DNA from: Cordia subcordata
Taxonomy: Eukaryota > Streptophyta > Magnoliopsida > Boraginales > Cordiaceae
Assembly: GCA_028554755.1 (NCBI GenBank)
Contig: JAPTOF010000007.1
Coordinates: forward strand, 1,086,001-1,150,000
Direction of reading: 5' to 3'
DNA: 64,000 nucleotides
The notes beneath the pieces are model-generated. The model worked only from the letters and a program-made list of their open reading frames with translations. It was not told the DNA's origin and searched no databases. This document shows positions 62,165 to 64,000 of this stretch, one piece after another (the stretch's first letter is position 1; each line of letters begins with the position of its first letter). The translations under genes were made by a program, and so were the position numbers.

Positions 62165-64000
62165 CTAAAAGAAAGGGAAAACAAAGGAAAACCTCAGTGC
62201 AAATTTCACTGAGTTGACCAGTGCCGTGAAAAACACCGAGCAAAGAAAAGACACCAAGATGACAGCTGTAATAATAATCTACGCAGAAGCAAGATCTCTC
62301 TGCCAAAAGCATACCTTTTAAACAATCTTGAACATAAAAACATGTAAAAAGTAGCATCTCAGTAATGGTTCTTAATGTCCTTGTATCCTGACAAGTAATT
62401 ATCTTATGCCTTCTATCACTGTTAGAAGTTCTTGAAAATACTGAGGACGCGAATATATTCTGAACATCAAAGATGCTTCTTTCATGTTCGGGATCAAACA
62501 GTTGCAGAATGAAATCCACAATGATGAAATGAACTTCAGAATAAGAAGGTATAGAAATTAAAGGCGGCACAGAAGACCTTCAGTAAACAAAAGCCTGTAC
62601 TTGCGACTTATACGTCATATCTTCTGCAACAGAAAATTCCACTGGGCATGGCTGAAATATGTGTATCTTCTTACAAAACCACCATGAAAGTACGCTTTTT
62701 TGCAGAACTCTCACGGCATCAATATTTTAGTAAACAAAAAGATAAAGGAAAGGACAAAAAGTTTCCAACTGCTCCAACTTATACACTTCCAACTAATCGT
62801 TATTGGGGAAAGTAAAGAGGTAACAGAAAACAAGAAAATTACTAAATTTATCTCCAGTCTTATTATTTTTCTTCAGTAAACCTCTTCCCTTCCGTTTAAG
62901 TAACTTCCATCTTCCGGTAAACCTTTTACAAATATCTCAAATACATATATGGTGTTCAAATGATAATGATTTCTGCCATGGGAACAGGGAAAACAGAAAA
63001 TGAGCAACAGCACTTGCAATAACTCTGACATTCTCTCCATGACAAACATACACACCAACCAAAGGGCACTACTACACATTATTTGCACAACATAACATAT
63101 ATTTTGCATTATTTCTACAACACAGGATAAATTGTTTATATGTTTAGTTGTACATAGTGGACATGTATATCATAGAGTCCTGTTTAGAGATGTATATTAT
63201 TTTATTGAGAAACATGTGCAGCTTCTAGGGCCCGGCCTTTTTGTATATATCAAAGGAACTGATTTCAAAGCTAATAATCCACAAATACTGCTCTGCAGAA
63301 AATCGTAATATCAAACTAACCACGACTCAGAATTTGATAAAAATTCTTCAATAATGTAACAGAAGGAACCATTAGCAGGAAGAAGAATTCTCAAAGAGGT
63401 TGCTCTATTGTTCAATCAGATATATCCGACCATAACACTTTTGTGAAAATATGTTTATAGTCGGCATAAGTGAGCAACAATGACCACTTCCACTGTAAGT
63501 TCATATATTATAAGAGCTACTTCCCATCAGACTTGGAATTTAAGTAAGATTATTATACCCAGTCACAAATTGTTCTACTTTCTTTTCACCTCTAAGTTAA
63601 TCATCCACGCTTCTGGACCAACTTATATCTGAGAAACTATTAAATCAATATCTGGAGTCAATGGAAACTTAATGTCTACCAAAAGAGATAGATTTCCAGA
63701 CTAGAGTACAAGAGAAAAGAAACAATTAATGCATAGTTTCTGAAGGTGCACGCACATACGCTATGTTGAAACATGGAGCAGCTCATAACACTGCAGACAA
63801 TGTCAAGCAATGCTACTTGCGCAGAAATATCCATTACTGGTTTAAGTCATTACTGTCACACCCCCAGACTCAGGCCCGCAAGCGAGACAAGTGTTACAAG
63901 CATAACTAATTATTATTTGGGCCTCTAATCAACTAAGCCAAAATGGTTAACCCAAGTTATTAGTTATATTCACACCATCCACTTATAAACAAATCACAAG
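62165..64000 (-). other. Large 5' intron of the TGA gene
   Basis: I searched the minus strand for the basic-region motif (NREAARKSRLRKK) and did not find it, so this stretch is read as an intron running out of the window. A TGTCACACCCCCAGACTC stretch at about 63854-63871 may be the edge of a repeat. Nothing else recognised. Confidence 0.6.

Noticed and set aside
1..64000. CRISPR arrays, operons, bacterial-type systems, tRNA or rRNA genes
   Set aside because: The window is plant nuclear DNA; no regularly spaced short repeats of that kind and no tRNA or rRNA gene could be recognised by eye.

Overview
This is a 64-kb piece of nuclear DNA from a flowering plant, almost certainly a eudicot. It is AT-rich with GT-AG introns. 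Its genes include plant-specific families (TGA bZIP factor, arabinogalactan peptide, NOI/RIN4 proteins, DUF1645, chloroplast resolvase MOC1). The space between genes is filled with small plant transposons: TRIMs, solo LTRs, MITEs and LINE fragments. I could not place the species; an asterid is a weak guess only.

Layout. 1-15.2 kb (+): 3' part of a Mediator subunit MED13 gene, 13 exons followed to the stop, with phase checked at each junction. Its introns hold an intact TRIM, LINE remnants and a 91-bp tandem duplication. 15.2-20.1 kb: MITEs and a copia-type LTR. 20.1-20.3 kb (-): small arabinogalactan peptide gene. 21.6-26.2 kb (-): complete six-exon MOC1 Holliday-junction resolvase gene. 26.2-29.4 kb: a LINE remnant interrupted by a TRIM array, then a local segmental duplication split by a MITE. 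29.4-30.6 kb (+): single-exon DUF1645 gene. 34.2-37.3 kb (-): five-exon F-box gene. 40.3-43.5 kb: two solo LTRs with recognisable target-site duplications. 44.2-46.3 kb (-): compact NOI-domain locus with two NOI exons and a predicted Cys/Lys C-terminal exon; each intron is largely a fold-back element. 48.9-54.4 kb: LINE/RNase H remnant, another solo LTR and a large inverted repeat. 54.6 kb (+): intronless SF3B6 (p14), followed by a decayed tandem array. 58.4-64 kb (-): last five exons of a clade-II-like TGA bZIP gene; the basic-region exon lies outside the window or was not found.

The genes do not form a pathway; this is an ordinary euchromatic gene neighbourhood. TGA factors and NOI/RIN4-type proteins are both linked to plant immunity, but nothing here shows that they act together. 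I found no convincing new multi-gene system. The most unusual items are the two-NOI gene whose introns are mostly MITEs, and the TRIM array that duplicated its own junction with its LINE host.
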